Shown: positions 34,811 to 43,715 of the stretch, piece after piece
Position numbering within the stretch: position 1 is the stretch's first letter
Layout: every line of letters starts with the position of its first letter
Source: Bacteroidota bacterium
GTDB lineage: Bacteria; Bacteroidota; Bacteroidia; 2-12-FULL-35-15
NCBI GenBank assembly: GCA_947469885.1
Contig: CANIQT010000022.1
Coordinates: 1-64,000, forward strand
Direction of reading: 5' to 3'
Length of the DNA: 64,000 bases
Program-made: the position numbers and the translations under genes
Notes under the pieces: model-generated
Told to the model about the DNA's origin: nothing
The model's input: only the letters and a program-made list of their open reading frames with translations
The model's database searches: none

Positions 34811-35452
34811 ATGTCGGTTTACAGATTTAAGGTTTGGTTTGAGGATTACGAAGAAGTTTACAGAGAGTTGGAAATAAAGTCAACACAAACTTTTGAGGAG
34901 TTGCATTTTATAATTTTGCAATCGGTGGGGTTTGATACTTTACATAATGCTTCGTTTTTTATCAGTGATGATTACTGGAGAAAGGGAGATGAAATTATAT
35001 ACAAACAAGTGGAAGAAGAGGATTCGAAAAAAAAGAAGAAAGAAGACGAAGCACCTAAAAAATTAATGGGCAATTGCAAAATGGCATCATTGATAGATGA
35101 CCCTCATCAAAAATTTTTGTATATCTATGACCATTCAGCATTGTGGACTTTTATGGTTGAGCTTGTAAAAATATTACCTGATGATGCCACTATTAAATAT
35201 CCCCGAATAGCTAAAAAAGTGGATGATGCTCCTAAACAGTACAATGTAGTAGCATTGCCTACTATTGTTGATGAAGAAGAGTTTGATGAAGATGAGCCAA
35301 TTGTAGATGATGATGAAGCTTATAATGCAAAGGATGATGATGATATTGTGGAATTGGAAGCAGAAGAAGGAGAAGAAGAAATGGCAGAAGAAGAACCCGA
35401 TATGGAAGACATGGGAAGCGAAGATTTTGGAGAGCAGGCGGAGGAGGATTAA
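34811..35452 (+). CDS. pRiA4b ORF-3-like protein (IS1096 passenger TnpR family), acidic tail
   Basis: The product has 213 residues. The N-terminal half (VYRFKVWFEDYEEVYRELEI, TFEELHFIILQSVGFD, FLYIYDHSALWTFMVEL) matches the beta-sheet fold I know as plasmid pRiA4b ORF-3-like. The name comes from mobile DNA, but this version is a stable chromosomal neighbour of miaA and no transposase is nearby. The last 60 residues are almost all Glu, Asp and Met and probably disordered. Function is unknown. It ends 6 nt before miaA. Confidence 0.75.
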   Translation: MSVYRFKVWFEDYEEVYRELEIKSTQTFEELHFIILQSVGFDTLHNASFFISDDYWRKGDEIIYKQVEEEDSKKKKKEDEAPKKLMGNCKMASLIDDPHQKFLYIYDHSALWTFMVELVKILPDDATIKYPRIAKKVDDAPKQYNVVALPTIVDEEEFDEDEPIVDDDEAYNAKDDDDIVELEAEEGEEEMAEEEPDMEDMGSEDFGEQAEED

Positions 35453-35458
35453 ATTTAC

Positions 35459-36376
35459 ATGTCAACCAAAACCCTTATTGTTATTGTCGGACCCACAGCA
35501 ATAGGGAAAACCACACTTAGTATTTTAATTGCCAAAGAATTTAATTGTTCTATTCTTTCGGCTGATTCCAGACAGTTTTATAAAGAAATGACTATTGGCA
35601 CTGCTAAACCAACTGTATTGGAAATGCAGGATGTTCCTCATTATTTTATTGATTCGCATTCGGTAACCGAAGATTATAATGTGGGGAAATATGAAACGGA
35701 TGCAATACAATTACTGGATAAATTATTTTTAAAAGATGATGTAGCTATTTTAGTGGGTGGTTCGGGATTGTATATTGATGCGGTGTGTAAAGGATTTGAT
35801 GAGTTGCCCGAAGCAGATATAGAAGTAAGAATTAAAATAAATAAGTTGTACGAAGAAAAAGGTCTTGAAGGGTTGCAACAATTATTAAAAGAGTTGGATG
35901 AAGAATATTATTTGAAAGTAGATTTACAAAACCCACAACGGATAAGCCGTGCATTGGAAGTTTGTTTGACAACCGGAAAAAAATATTCATCGTTAAGAGA
36001 AGGAAAAACAAAACAACGGAATTTTAAAATTATTAAAATTGGGTTGAACACTAACAGGGAAGCCTTGTATGAACGAATCAACAAAAGAGTGGATGAAATG
36101 ATGGAGCAAGGATTTTTGGAAGAGGTGAAAAATTTAGTCAGCTATAAACATCTTAACTCATTGCAAACAGTAGGTTACAAAGAGTTTTTTGATCATTTAG
36201 ATGGAAAATCTGAATTAAGTGCTGCAATAAATTTGATAAAACAAAATACAAGAAGATACGCAAAGCGGCAACTGACATGGTTCAGGAGGGATGAAGAAAT
36301 AAAATGGTTTGAACCGAATGAAGAAGTGAAAATAATTGAATGTTTGAAATTCCAAATTTCAAATTTCAAATTATAA
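35459..36376 (+). CDS. miaA: tRNA dimethylallyltransferase
   Basis: This 305-residue enzyme transfers a dimethylallyl group to A37 of tRNAs reading UNN codons. The P-loop is GPTAIGKTT at 11-19. SADSRQFYKEMTIGTAKP and VGGSGLYIDAV are family signatures, with LQNPQRISRALEVCLTTG further on. The final residues (CLKFQISNFKL) are encoded by AATTTCA-type repeat DNA that overlaps the gene end, so the native C-terminus has been extended or replaced. Confidence 0.93.
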   Translation: MSTKTLIVIVGPTAIGKTTLSILIAKEFNCSILSADSRQFYKEMTIGTAKPTVLEMQDVPHYFIDSHSVTEDYNVGKYETDAIQLLDKLFLKDDVAILVGGSGLYIDAVCKGFDELPEADIEVRIKINKLYEEKGLEGLQQLLKELDEEYYLKVDLQNPQRISRALEVCLTTGKKYSSLREGKTKQRNFKIIKIGLNTNREALYERINKRVDEMMEQGFLEEVKNLVSYKHLNSLQTVGYKEFFDHLDGKSELSAAINLIKQNTRRYAKRQLTWFRRDEEIKWFEPNEEVKIIECLKFQISNFKL

Positions 36377-36378
36377 GT

Positions 36379-37623
36379 ATGTTACGAACAATAAAAGAAT
36401 ATTTAGCATTAGACAGAACGTTTCACAATTTGGTAATTGTGGAATTGTTTGTGCAAATAATAAATGTAACATTTATTACTGTGCTTCCGCTTTATATGAA
36501 GGCAGAGGGTTTTAGCGATGCTCAATATGCACACTTTACTTCGTACCGATATTTGGGAATGCTTGCTTTGGCATTGTTTCTGGGCATGTATATTAAAGGT
36601 AGAAAAATATTACCCATGTTTTATATTGCCGCTATTGGTGTTCCGTTTTTTGCATTGTTAATTTTGATTGGGGTGCATATTCATTCTACCAGTTTATTAT
36701 TGATTTCGCATTTGCTTTGGGGCACTACTTACACGTTTATACAAATTCCTATTCTTCCTTACATTATTCGTAATGCTCCAAAACATCAGCAAACATTAGC
36801 CATTACGTTAAACTTCGCAACATGGAGCATTGCAAGTATTGCCGGTAGTTTGGTGGTGGCAGTGTTCAACGGAATTAATAAAACAATTTTCAGCGAACAA
36901 AATTTATTGTTTGCAATAAGTGCTTTGGGATTTATTGGAGTTTATTTTGTGATGAAAATTACCAAGAAAGAACATGTGCCTGTTATTACTGAAAAGCGAA
37001 GCGACCTGAGGGAATACGATTGGAAAATAATTATTCGTGCACTGATACCAACTACTATTATTGCAATTGGTGCAGGGTTTACTATTCCGTTTATGAGTTT
37101 ATTTTTTTCGAATGTACACAACATGAGCACTTCCACATTTTCCTATCTCAATTTTTCAACTGCAGTATTGGTAACCATTGTAGCCATGTATGTTCCTAAA
37201 ATAAAAAACAGGTGGGGGTATCAAAAAGCAGTTTCGCGAACACAACTGATGGCAATTGGTTGTTTGATAATTATGGCAACAACACAATATTACAACACGT
37301 TTAGTTTTTCTGTATTGATTGCTTCGTTATTTTATTTGCTTCGCCAACCGCTGATGAGTACTGCTGTTCCGATGACTTCGGAAATAACAATGAAATATGT
37401 GGGCGAACGAAACCGGGAAATGGTGAGCGGACTAACTTCTGCTATCTGGTCGGGTTCGGCTTATTTTAGTGCCATTGGGTTTGGAATACTTCGTCACTTA
37501 GATGTTGCTTATGTAAATATTTTTTGGATAACTGCGGGCATGTATCTGCTGGGTGTGTTGTGGTACACCTTGCTAATAGTGGATTACAACAAAAAAGAAA
37601 TGGCAGGGTTGATTGTTCATTAG
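36379..37623 (+). CDS. MFS transporter
   Basis: The product has 414 residues and about 12 hydrophobic helices, with an MFS-like loop between helices 2 and 3 (GMYIKGRKILP). Substrate is unknown. The start at 36379 (MLRTIKEYLALDRTF) is preferred; an upstream start at 36340 would translate AATTTCA-type repeat DNA and overlap miaA. It lies 2 nt from miaA and may be cotranscribed. A long heptamer tract begins at its TAG stop. Confidence 0.85.
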   Translation: MLRTIKEYLALDRTFHNLVIVELFVQIINVTFITVLPLYMKAEGFSDAQYAHFTSYRYLGMLALALFLGMYIKGRKILPMFYIAAIGVPFFALLILIGVHIHSTSLLLISHLLWGTTYTFIQIPILPYIIRNAPKHQQTLAITLNFATWSIASIAGSLVVAVFNGINKTIFSEQNLLFAISALGFIGVYFVMKITKKEHVPVITEKRSDLREYDWKIIIRALIPTTIIAIGAGFTIPFMSLFFSNVHNMSTSTFSYLNFSTAVLVTIVAMYVPKIKNRWGYQKAVSRTQLMAIGCLIIMATTQYYNTFSFSVLIASLFYLLRQPLMSTAVPMTSEITMKYVGERNREMVSGLTSAIWSGSAYFSAIGFGILRHLDVAYVNIFWITAGMYLLGVLWYTLLIVDYNKKEMAGLIVH

Positions 37624-37703
37624 TCTATTGGTCATTGGTCATTGGTCATTGGGCATTGGTCATTGGTCAATAGTCATTAGTCATTGGGTATTGGGCATTA
37701 GTC
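37618..37703. repeat. Long GTCATTG/GGCATTG heptamer tract
   Basis: About eleven degenerate 7-nt units (GTCATTG, GGCATTG, GTCAATA, GTCATTA, GGTATTG) start at the MFS gene's TAG stop. This is the longest such tract on one strand in the window. Confidence 0.85.
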
Positions 37704-37743
37704 TTGTAATCACTAAAGAGAGAAATGAACCCCTTCGGAAAAT

Positions 37744-37776
37744 AAAAAAGCCCCGTATTTCTACGAGGCTTTTTTG
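37744..37776. terminator. Bidirectional intrinsic terminator
   Basis: A run of A, then GCCCCGTA, pairs with TACGAGGC and T6, with one mismatch. It sits between convergent genes and can work both ways. Confidence 0.8.
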
Positions 37777-37784
37777 TTATTTCC

Positions 37785-37848
37785 TATTGCCCAATTTCTA
37801 TTCGCTATTGCCTATTTTCTATTCCCTATTAACTATTCGCTATTACCT
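37785..37848. repeat. CTATTNN heptamer tract
   Basis: Consecutive 7-nt units CTATTCG, CTATTGC, CTATTTT, CTATTCC, CTATTAA, CTATTCG and CTATTAC lie just before the stop codon of the minus-strand gene at 37851. Confidence 0.8.
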
Positions 37849-37850
37849 GA

Positions 37851-38501
37851 TTACAATATTTTTGTACTAAACACTCCGCTTGGAGGGCTTATGCCTGCTG
37901 CATTTATAGAATAAGCAACAATAGAAACTTTTGCAAAATCAGAAAATCCAGTCAACCGCATGCTTTGTCTTCCGTTTGCAACTATTTGTACACCTCTGGC
38001 ATTATCAGGAATAATAAATTGAGTTCCCCGAATTATTAAATCCACCACCTCGCCTGTATAAATCACATAAAATAATTTATCGCAACCAATAGGTTTTTTT
38101 GCATTTACTTTCAAAACACCTCCCCCAATTGGTTTTAGTTTCAACACTTCCACCTTGTCGGTAATTACCGACCTTGAACGGGTGGTAGCTGTTGGTGTCC
38201 ATCCCCCGCTGATTATTTTGGTACGGTCGCCTTCCGATTTTTCGTTAATATACCTCGCCTGCTTATGCAACAGGTCGTCCAAATCAACTACTGCATCCTT
38301 AAATGCTTGCTTTTGCAACTCCGTTCCGTTTCGGGTTGGATATTTTGCAATCACCAAATCGGCTGCATCGTCCATGTCTGGTAAGGGCACATCAGGACTG
38401 GTGTAATTCGAGTTCCCCGTCATTTCGGTTACCGTGTGTTTAGCCTGACTTGCCATTTCCAATGGCTCGTCTTTGCTCCAAGTTATTTTTACTTCTTCCA
38501 T
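37851..38501 (-). CDS. Orphan helical / FN3-like hypothetical protein
   Basis: The product has 216 residues and no signal peptide. The N-terminal half is a predicted helical bundle with MTGNSNYTSPDVPLPD, LDDLLHKQARYINEKSEGD and an IISGGW hinge. The C-terminal half is beta-rich and resembles an FN3 domain (KLFYVIYTGEVVDLII, VQIVANGRQSMRLTGF, AKVSIVAYSINAAGISPPSG). The same plan is seen in 60920-61801 and, truncated, 60336-60767. Function is unknown. It is the only gene between a heptamer tract and a 42-bp array. Confidence 0.75.
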   Translation of the reverse strand: MEEVKITWSKDEPLEMASQAKHTVTEMTGNSNYTSPDVPLPDMDDAADLVIAKYPTRNGTELQKQAFKDAVVDLDDLLHKQARYINEKSEGDRTKIISGGWTPTATTRSRSVITDKVEVLKLKPIGGGVLKVNAKKPIGCDKLFYVIYTGEVVDLIIRGTQFIIPDNARGVQIVANGRQSMRLTGFSDFAKVSIVAYSINAAGISPPSGVFSTKIL

Positions 38502-39035
38502 AGTTTTTGTTTTTTTGGTTAATCGTTGTTTTTGTTTATTTATTTTTTAGTTACTTATTTTTCATTTCAAACTTTCCAATTTTTGTTTTTGCCAATGTTT
38601 GTTTAACTTTACCCTAAGTTCGAAAAGTTTTTGCCAATGTTTGTTCAACTTTACCCTAAGTTTGAAAAAGTTTGCCAATGTTTGTTCAACTTTACCCTAA
38701 GTTTGAAAAAGTTTTGCCAATGTTTGTTCAACTTTACCCTAAGTTTGAAAAAGTTTTGCCAATGTTTGTTCAACTTTTCCATAAGTATGAAAAACGTTTG
38801 CCAATGTTTGTTCAACTTTGCCATAAGTATGAAAAACTTTTACCAAAGTACGTTCTACTTTACCCTTTTTATGAAAAGTTTCTCTAACTGTCTTCCGATA
38901 ATCAACTTTAAAAAAGAACTAAACTCTTTGCGCAACAAAAATAACTGATTATCAAATTCAATTTCAAAATAAAGACACCAAATCAAGTATTTCGCTTAAA
39001 AGCATTGCTAATAAAGGAAAGTAAAATTCAGGACG
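38502..39035. other. Gene-free stretch holding the 42-bp array
   Basis: Besides the repeat array at 38591-38880 I see only AT-rich DNA. Open frames on the plus strand here are products of the repeat. Confidence 0.6.
38591..38880. repeat. Seven 42-bp tandem repeats
   Basis: GCCAATG (ACCAAAG in the last unit) recurs at 38591, 38633, 38674, 38716, 38758, 38800 and 38842, a 42-bp period with one 41-bp step. Each unit has GCCAATGTTTGTTCAACTTT followed by ACCCTAAGTTTGAAAAAGTT. The AACTT/AAGTT arms can form a small hairpin. The period equals that of the unrelated array at 18853. Confidence 0.88.
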
Positions 39036-39433
39036 CTATTTGCGGGTTTTAAAATAATGCTCCTTAAATTTCTCGGTACAATTGTTACTTATATTTATAG
39101 TGTAACCATTGCTCATTTCAGCTATCCAAAATTCGCCCGGTTCATATTCTTTCACCTGTATCATATTTATAATATACCCATTGCTATACCTGCCAAAAAA
39201 ATTGGACGGAAGCAATGCCGAATAATAAGTTAGATTAGCATAGCCCGTAATCTGCCTGTTATTGGTGAGATAAAATTTAGAAAATTCCCCCATGCTTCTA
39301 TATATATAATGTCTGCTAAAAGAACGGGAAGCATACCCTTACTTGTTTCCACATCAATTGTTTTTACCGAAAAAATAATTTTTGTAATTTGTTTGCCCAA
39401 TGCCCAAAGAGGATTTAGTTTTTGTTTTTTCAT
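39036..39433 (-). pseudogene. LytTR DNA-binding regulator, frameshifted
   Basis: Two overlapping minus-strand frames together encode one LytTR-type DNA-binding domain of about 131 residues. The first gives MLPVLLADIIYIEAWG; the second continues FSKFYLTNNRQITGYA, FFGRYSNGYIINMIQV, and TINISNNCTEKFKEHYF. One extra G in the G5 run (plus-strand C5, 39287-39291) would join them. There is no receiver domain, as in stand-alone LytTR regulators. Decay, phase variation, a natural frameshift or a sequencing error are all possible. Confidence 0.75.
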
Positions 39434-39521
39434 AATTTATATTTTAAGAAATTTATAAACACGAAATTAAAAAGGAATGGAAATTAATTAGTTGGATTGC
39501 GGGAAAGAAATATCTGATGCC

Positions 39522-39546
39522 TTTGTTGGTGTTTTTCACCAACAAA
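39522..39546. repeat. TTTGTTGGTG hairpin, dispersed copy
   Basis: A perfect 10-bp stem TTTGTTGGTG/CACCAACAAA has loop TTTTT. The same stem with loop ATAA occurs at 59591, and its core fills the array at 57457. Confidence 0.85.
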
Positions 39547-39635
39547 CGCTGGGAAAAAAGTATAAATTTTTAAACCCAGTTGAAACATCTTTTTATTAAT
39601 TTTGTTTTCATTAAAATTAATACCAAATCGTACCA

Positions 39636-40052
39636 ATGGAAAAAGTTGAAACGCTGGATATACCAGTAATAAAGCCTTCGGTTAAAATAGATAAAAAACT
39701 AAAAAAGAAATTATTGCCTAAAACCGAAGAGGAAGGGCAGGTGATAGTGCATTGCAATTTTAAAAGCAATAAAAATGTTGCCGGGATAAGAATATGGATG
39801 ACTACCTATCTTCGTCCGGGAGATTCGAGACGGAAGAGCAAATTGCTGCATGCAGAAAATATTGCAGTGGCTCCTCAAACTACACCGGTTAAAAAAGGAA
39901 TAACAAAACGTTTTACTTTAATATTTTCTTCCCTTCCGAAAAATTGTAAAGTATTTGATTTTTCGGAAGAAATTAATGACCCTTATAAGTTTGTTGTCAG
40001 AAACATTCCAAGAAATAAATCGGATGTTTATACAATAAATATAAATTTTTAA
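39636..40052 (+). CDS. Small orphan hypothetical protein
   Basis: The product has 138 residues. It is basic, with no signal peptide and no cysteine-rich or catalytic motif. It starts MEKVETLDIPVIKPSVKIDK. The middle looks beta-rich (GQVIVHCNFKSN, AGIRIWMTTYLRPGD, KRFTLIFSSLPKNCKVFDF). I do not recognise a family. It stands alone in accessory DNA. Confidence 0.6.
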   Translation: MEKVETLDIPVIKPSVKIDKKLKKKLLPKTEEEGQVIVHCNFKSNKNVAGIRIWMTTYLRPGDSRRKSKLLHAENIAVAPQTTPVKKGITKRFTLIFSSLPKNCKVFDFSEEINDPYKFVVRNIPRNKSDVYTININF

Positions 40053-40410
40053 CAAAACAAAAACTGTATCAAACCCCACTGCTAAATAAGCTGCCACGTT
40101 GAAATTGTGGTGGCGCTTAGGTTGAATCTTATCGCATAATTTTATAAGTCCCGTATTTACTTGTGGTAAAAGGCAATTCTATTCTTATACCATTTATAAA
40201 TTATTTGTTTGCCTGTTGCAATATCGTTTTACTAAATTTTTTGCTATTAAACTTCATAGTTCGACCCAACCGCGAACGTTTAATTTGTATCTCCTAGCAA
40301 TAAAAATAATTAGTGTATTGTAGTTTGCTCTCTTTAATTATATAAAAGTTTAAGAGAAAACTGTAACCTTTCCCCCATTAACTATTCCCATTTTTGTATG
40401 AAATAAAAAA
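40053..40410. other. Gene-free stretch
   Basis: No gene or clear promoter is seen. One small hairpin (GCCAC/GTGGC, about 40092-40112) may end transcription of the orphan gene. Confidence 0.5.
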
Positions 40411-41418
40411 ATGAGAATGGAAGTTCAGAATAAAAAAGTAAAGCAGCATAAAGTTACCGCAAACACCAAATCACAGCGGGTATGGGTAGTTTCGTATATA
40501 ATTATAGCGGTGCTATGTTTGGCAGTTTATTTTTTGGGGCGGTTTAGTGTATTTTCAATTCCTGAAAAATATTCGCTTGTAATCGAACATGTTTCGCTGG
40601 GAGGCTTTTTTGTAATTATCATTTTTACGGTATCTAAGATAATAGAAATACTAATTACAAAAAATGCGCAATCGAATTATAAAAGATACAACCTCATCCG
40701 GCTGACTCATCTAATCAGCCTTATTACAGCGGGAATTCTCATCACCTCGTTTTTATTTGCCAATTGGTATGCAGCAGCGGTATCGTTGGGACTCATTTCG
40801 TTGATTCTTGGTTTTGCATTGCAAACACCTATTTCTTCTTTTATCGGGTGGATTTATATTCTGATTCGGAACCCCTACCATATAGGCGACCGCATTCAGA
40901 TAGGGAATATAAAAGGAGATGTGGTGGAAATTAGCTATTTTGATACCACCCTGTGGGAACTGGCAGGAGATAACCAAACCAACAATTTGCCAAGTGGAAA
41001 ACTGGTACATTTTCCGAATAGTATGGTTTTTCAATCGTCCATCATTAATCATTCGTGGAAAGAATTTCATTTTGTATGGAACGAAATTCCATTTCACTTA
41101 GCGTATGAAAGTGATCTTGCTTATGTTGAAAAAACAATTAAATCAGTAACCATTGAGGAGCTTGGTGAGGAAATGAATGATAGAGTGGAAGAGTTAAAAA
41201 CATTGGTAAAGGAATCGCCCATTGGTGATATTGAGATAAAAGAATATCCATTTATTAACCTCAAAATAAACCACAATACTTGGGTAGAAGTTTCGGTAAC
41301 CTATCTTGTGCCACCCAGGCAAGCCGGAGCTGTAAGAACAAGAATAATTAAACGAGTGATAGCGGAAGTGTTGAAAGAACCTGGTAAAGCTCAGTTTCCA
41401 AAAGGAAATTCCAGATAA
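40411..41418 (+). CDS. MscS-type mechanosensitive channel
   Basis: The product has 335 residues. Three or four transmembrane helices lie in the first 140 residues. The pore-lining helix and beta domain are typical of MscS: LGFALQTPISSFIGWIYILI, NPYHIGDRIQIGNIKGDV and VHFPNSMVFQSSIINHS. The C-terminal alpha/beta cage follows. It should release solutes on hypo-osmotic shock. It is monocistronic. Confidence 0.88.
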   Translation: MRMEVQNKKVKQHKVTANTKSQRVWVVSYIIIAVLCLAVYFLGRFSVFSIPEKYSLVIEHVSLGGFFVIIIFTVSKIIEILITKNAQSNYKRYNLIRLTHLISLITAGILITSFLFANWYAAAVSLGLISLILGFALQTPISSFIGWIYILIRNPYHIGDRIQIGNIKGDVVEISYFDTTLWELAGDNQTNNLPSGKLVHFPNSMVFQSSIINHSWKEFHFVWNEIPFHLAYESDLAYVEKTIKSVTIEELGEEMNDRVEELKTLVKESPIGDIEIKEYPFINLKINHNTWVEVSVTYLVPPRQAGAVRTRIIKRVIAEVLKEPGKAQFPKGNSR

Positions 41419-41446
41419 AAGATTCTCGCCAAAAAAGTAGTTTCTA

Positions 41447-41655
41447 AGATGAAGAAATTTGTCATTAAGTTAAGGATTTAGTGTTTGCTAATTGCCACGA
41501 CCTTTAGGTCGTGGGCTGATAAAAAAGGCAAATTTGGCTTTAGCCAAACACCCCTATTTTTGGCTAAAGCCAAATTATTTCTGTTCATTTACCACGACCT
41601 GAAGGTCGTGGCAATTTACCAAATCCTTGATTTCATCTGCTAAATAAATCCTTAA
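41447..41655. repeat. Nested palindromic element (MITE-like)
   Basis: The ends AGATGAAGAAAT and ATTTCATCT, then AAGGATTT and AAATCCTT, then AATTGCC and GGCAATT, are complementary pairs moving inward. Inside, two CCACGACC-GGTCGTGG palindromes (41495-41514 and 41592-41611) flank two TTTGGC-GCCAAA palindromes (41533-41548 and 41559-41574). The inner palindromes can fold as four local hairpins or pair with each other in one long stem. There is no gene inside. This fills most of the MscS-peptidase gap. Confidence 0.8.
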
Positions 41656-41769
41656 CTTTATAACATTGCCCGCGCGAACAATTAATAATTAGGAATTAGT
41701 AGCGATTGATAATGCAATAAAACAATTTAATTCTTAGAAGAAGAATTTACAGCAATAAAACAATTCCTT

Positions 41770-41777
41770 TATCTTTG
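41770..41777 (+). promoter_or_regulatory. -7 box TATCTTTG for the S9 peptidase gene
   Basis: TATCTTTG (TAnnTTTG) lies 26 nt before the ATG at 41804. Confidence 0.6.
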
Positions 41778-41803
41778 CAACTTACTAATTAAATTTTTTG
41801 AAT

Positions 41804-43714
41804 ATGAAAAAAATAATACTTGTGGCTTGTGCATTAGGTTTTGGAATAACTGTGAATGCACAAAAGGTAATGACTCCCGAAATGCTGTTGCAGTTGGGCA
41901 AGGTGAATGCGATGGGAATTTCGAAGGACGGAAAAAGTGTGATTTATAGTGTGAAACAATATAGTGTGGCGGATGATAAGAGTGTGACTAAAAAGTATTC
42001 GATTGGGGTGGATGGCGGAACGCCTGTGTTAGTAACCAAAGCAGAGGAGATGTTGGTGGATAAAAACATTTCGCCTGATGGAAAATATAGCATCAGTAGT
42101 AATGAAGTAAAGGTGGAGAAGGTGTTTGGGAAAGATGCGTACCCTGATTTGAAAAATTCGGATGTGATGATATATGATAACCTGGCATACAGACATTGGG
42201 ATACGTGGGAAGATGGAATGTTTGGTCATGTGTTTTTGAATACGTTGAAAGGCGGGAAAGTGGCAGATAGTTTGGATATTATGGTAAAAGAAATGTTTGA
42301 TTGTCCGCAAAAACCTTTTGGTGGTGATGAAGATTACATTTGGAAACCGGATGGAAAAGAAATTATTTATGTAACCAAAAAGAAGCAGGGCAAGGATTAT
42401 GCGCTGAGTACCAATACAGATATTTTTTCTTATAACATTGAAACAAAAACTACAAAAAATTTGACCGAAGGAATGATGGGCTATGATATGCACCCTGCTT
42501 ATTCTTCGGCTGGTGTGCTGGCTTTTGAGAGTATGAAAACGGATGGGAATGAAGCCGACAAAAATGATATTGTGGTGGATAATGGGGTTAATAAAATGAA
42601 CTTGACACAAGCGTGGGACGGCACTGTGGGTGATTTTTTATGGAGCAAAGATGGTAATAACATTTATTTTACTGCACCTGTTGATGGTACCGTTCAGTTG
42701 TTTGTAGTGGATTATCCGGGTATGACAAAAAAAATGCCTCAAATAAAACAAATTACAAAAGGAGATTTTGATATTCATGGCATGGTTGGACAGGTTGGAA
42801 ACACAATGATTGTGGGACGTACGGACATGAACCATGCAAACGAAATTTGGTCGGTGGATTTGGCTAGTGGTAAAATAAAACAATTGACACATGTGAATGA
42901 TGATGTATATAATTCAATAACCATGGGCAAAGTGGAGAGCAGGATGGTGACTACCACTGATGGTTTGCAAATGTTGGTGTGGGTGGTGTATCCTCCAAAC
43001 TTTGACCCGACAAAAAAGTATCCTACTTTGTTGTATTGTCAAGGTGGTCCGCAGTCGGCACTTACGCAGTTTTATTCTTTCCGCTGGAATTTTCAATTGA
43101 TGGCAGCTAATGATTATATCATTGTAGCTCCTAACCGCAGAGGGATGCCGGGGCATGGTGTGAAATGGAATGAAGAAATAAGTAAAGATTATGGCGGGCA
43201 AAATATGCGCGATTATTTGTCGGCAATTGATGATGTTTCGAAAGAAGCGTATGTGGATAAAGCTCGGTTGGGTTGCGTTGGTGCATCGTACGGTGGTTAC
43301 TCGGTTTATTTTTTAGCGGGCATGCACGGCAAACGTTTTAAAACTTTTATAGCTCACGATGGAATTTTTGATTGGAGAACCATGTATGGTACTACTGAAG
43401 AAATGTGGTTTGTGAATAATGATATGGGTGGTGCATATTGGGAAAAAGAAAATGCGGCTGCACAAAAATCGTATTCGGAATTTAATCCCGTAAACTTTGT
43501 AAAAAAATGGGATACTCCAATGTTGATTATTCAAGGAGGAAAAGATTATCGAGTGCCAATAGAACAAGGGTTGAGTGCATTTCAGGCGGCACAGTTGCAG
43601 GGGATAAAAAGTAAATTGCTTTATTTCCCGAACGAAAATCATTGGGTGTTGAAGGAGCAAAACTCTCTTGTTTGGCAGCGGGAGTTTTATAAATGGTTGA
43701 AGGAAACGTTGTAA
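41804..43714 (+). CDS. S9-family prolyl-oligopeptidase-like peptidase
   Basis: The product has 636 residues. A signal peptide (MKKIILVACALGFGITVNAQ) is followed by a WD-like propeller (residues about 30-370; SPDGKYSISSNEVKV, WKPDGKEIIYVTKK). A C-terminal alpha/beta-hydrolase carries the nucleophile S495 (GASYGGYS) and H613 (NENHWV), with the Asp in IIQGGKDYRVP. It should remove di- or oligopeptides in the periplasm or at the surface, DPP-like. The ATG at 41804 is chosen over TTG at 41798. Confidence 0.9.
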   Translation: MKKIILVACALGFGITVNAQKVMTPEMLLQLGKVNAMGISKDGKSVIYSVKQYSVADDKSVTKKYSIGVDGGTPVLVTKAEEMLVDKNISPDGKYSISSNEVKVEKVFGKDAYPDLKNSDVMIYDNLAYRHWDTWEDGMFGHVFLNTLKGGKVADSLDIMVKEMFDCPQKPFGGDEDYIWKPDGKEIIYVTKKKQGKDYALSTNTDIFSYNIETKTTKNLTEGMMGYDMHPAYSSAGVLAFESMKTDGNEADKNDIVVDNGVNKMNLTQAWDGTVGDFLWSKDGNNIYFTAPVDGTVQLFVVDYPGMTKKMPQIKQITKGDFDIHGMVGQVGNTMIVGRTDMNHANEIWSVDLASGKIKQLTHVNDDVYNSITMGKVESRMVTTTDGLQMLVWVVYPPNFDPTKKYPTLLYCQGGPQSALTQFYSFRWNFQLMAANDYIIVAPNRRGMPGHGVKWNEEISKDYGGQNMRDYLSAIDDVSKEAYVDKARLGCVGASYGGYSVYFLAGMHGKRFKTFIAHDGIFDWRTMYGTTEEMWFVNNDMGGAYWEKENAAAQKSYSEFNPVNFVKKWDTPMLIIQGGKDYRVPIEQGLSAFQAAQLQGIKSKLLYFPNENHWVLKEQNSLVWQREFYKWLKETL

Positions 43715-43715
43715 T

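Noticed and set aside
34811-35452. Insertion sequence suggested by the family name IS1096 TnpR
   Set aside because: No transposase or terminal inverted repeats are present, and the gene sits in a tight run with miaA.
37613-37870. 85-codon frame after the MFS gene
   Set aside because: It translates heptamer repeats and crosses a terminator.
38631-38948. Repeat-containing plus-strand frames (MFVQLYPKFEK-like)
   Set aside because: They are created by the 42-bp array and have no other coding evidence.
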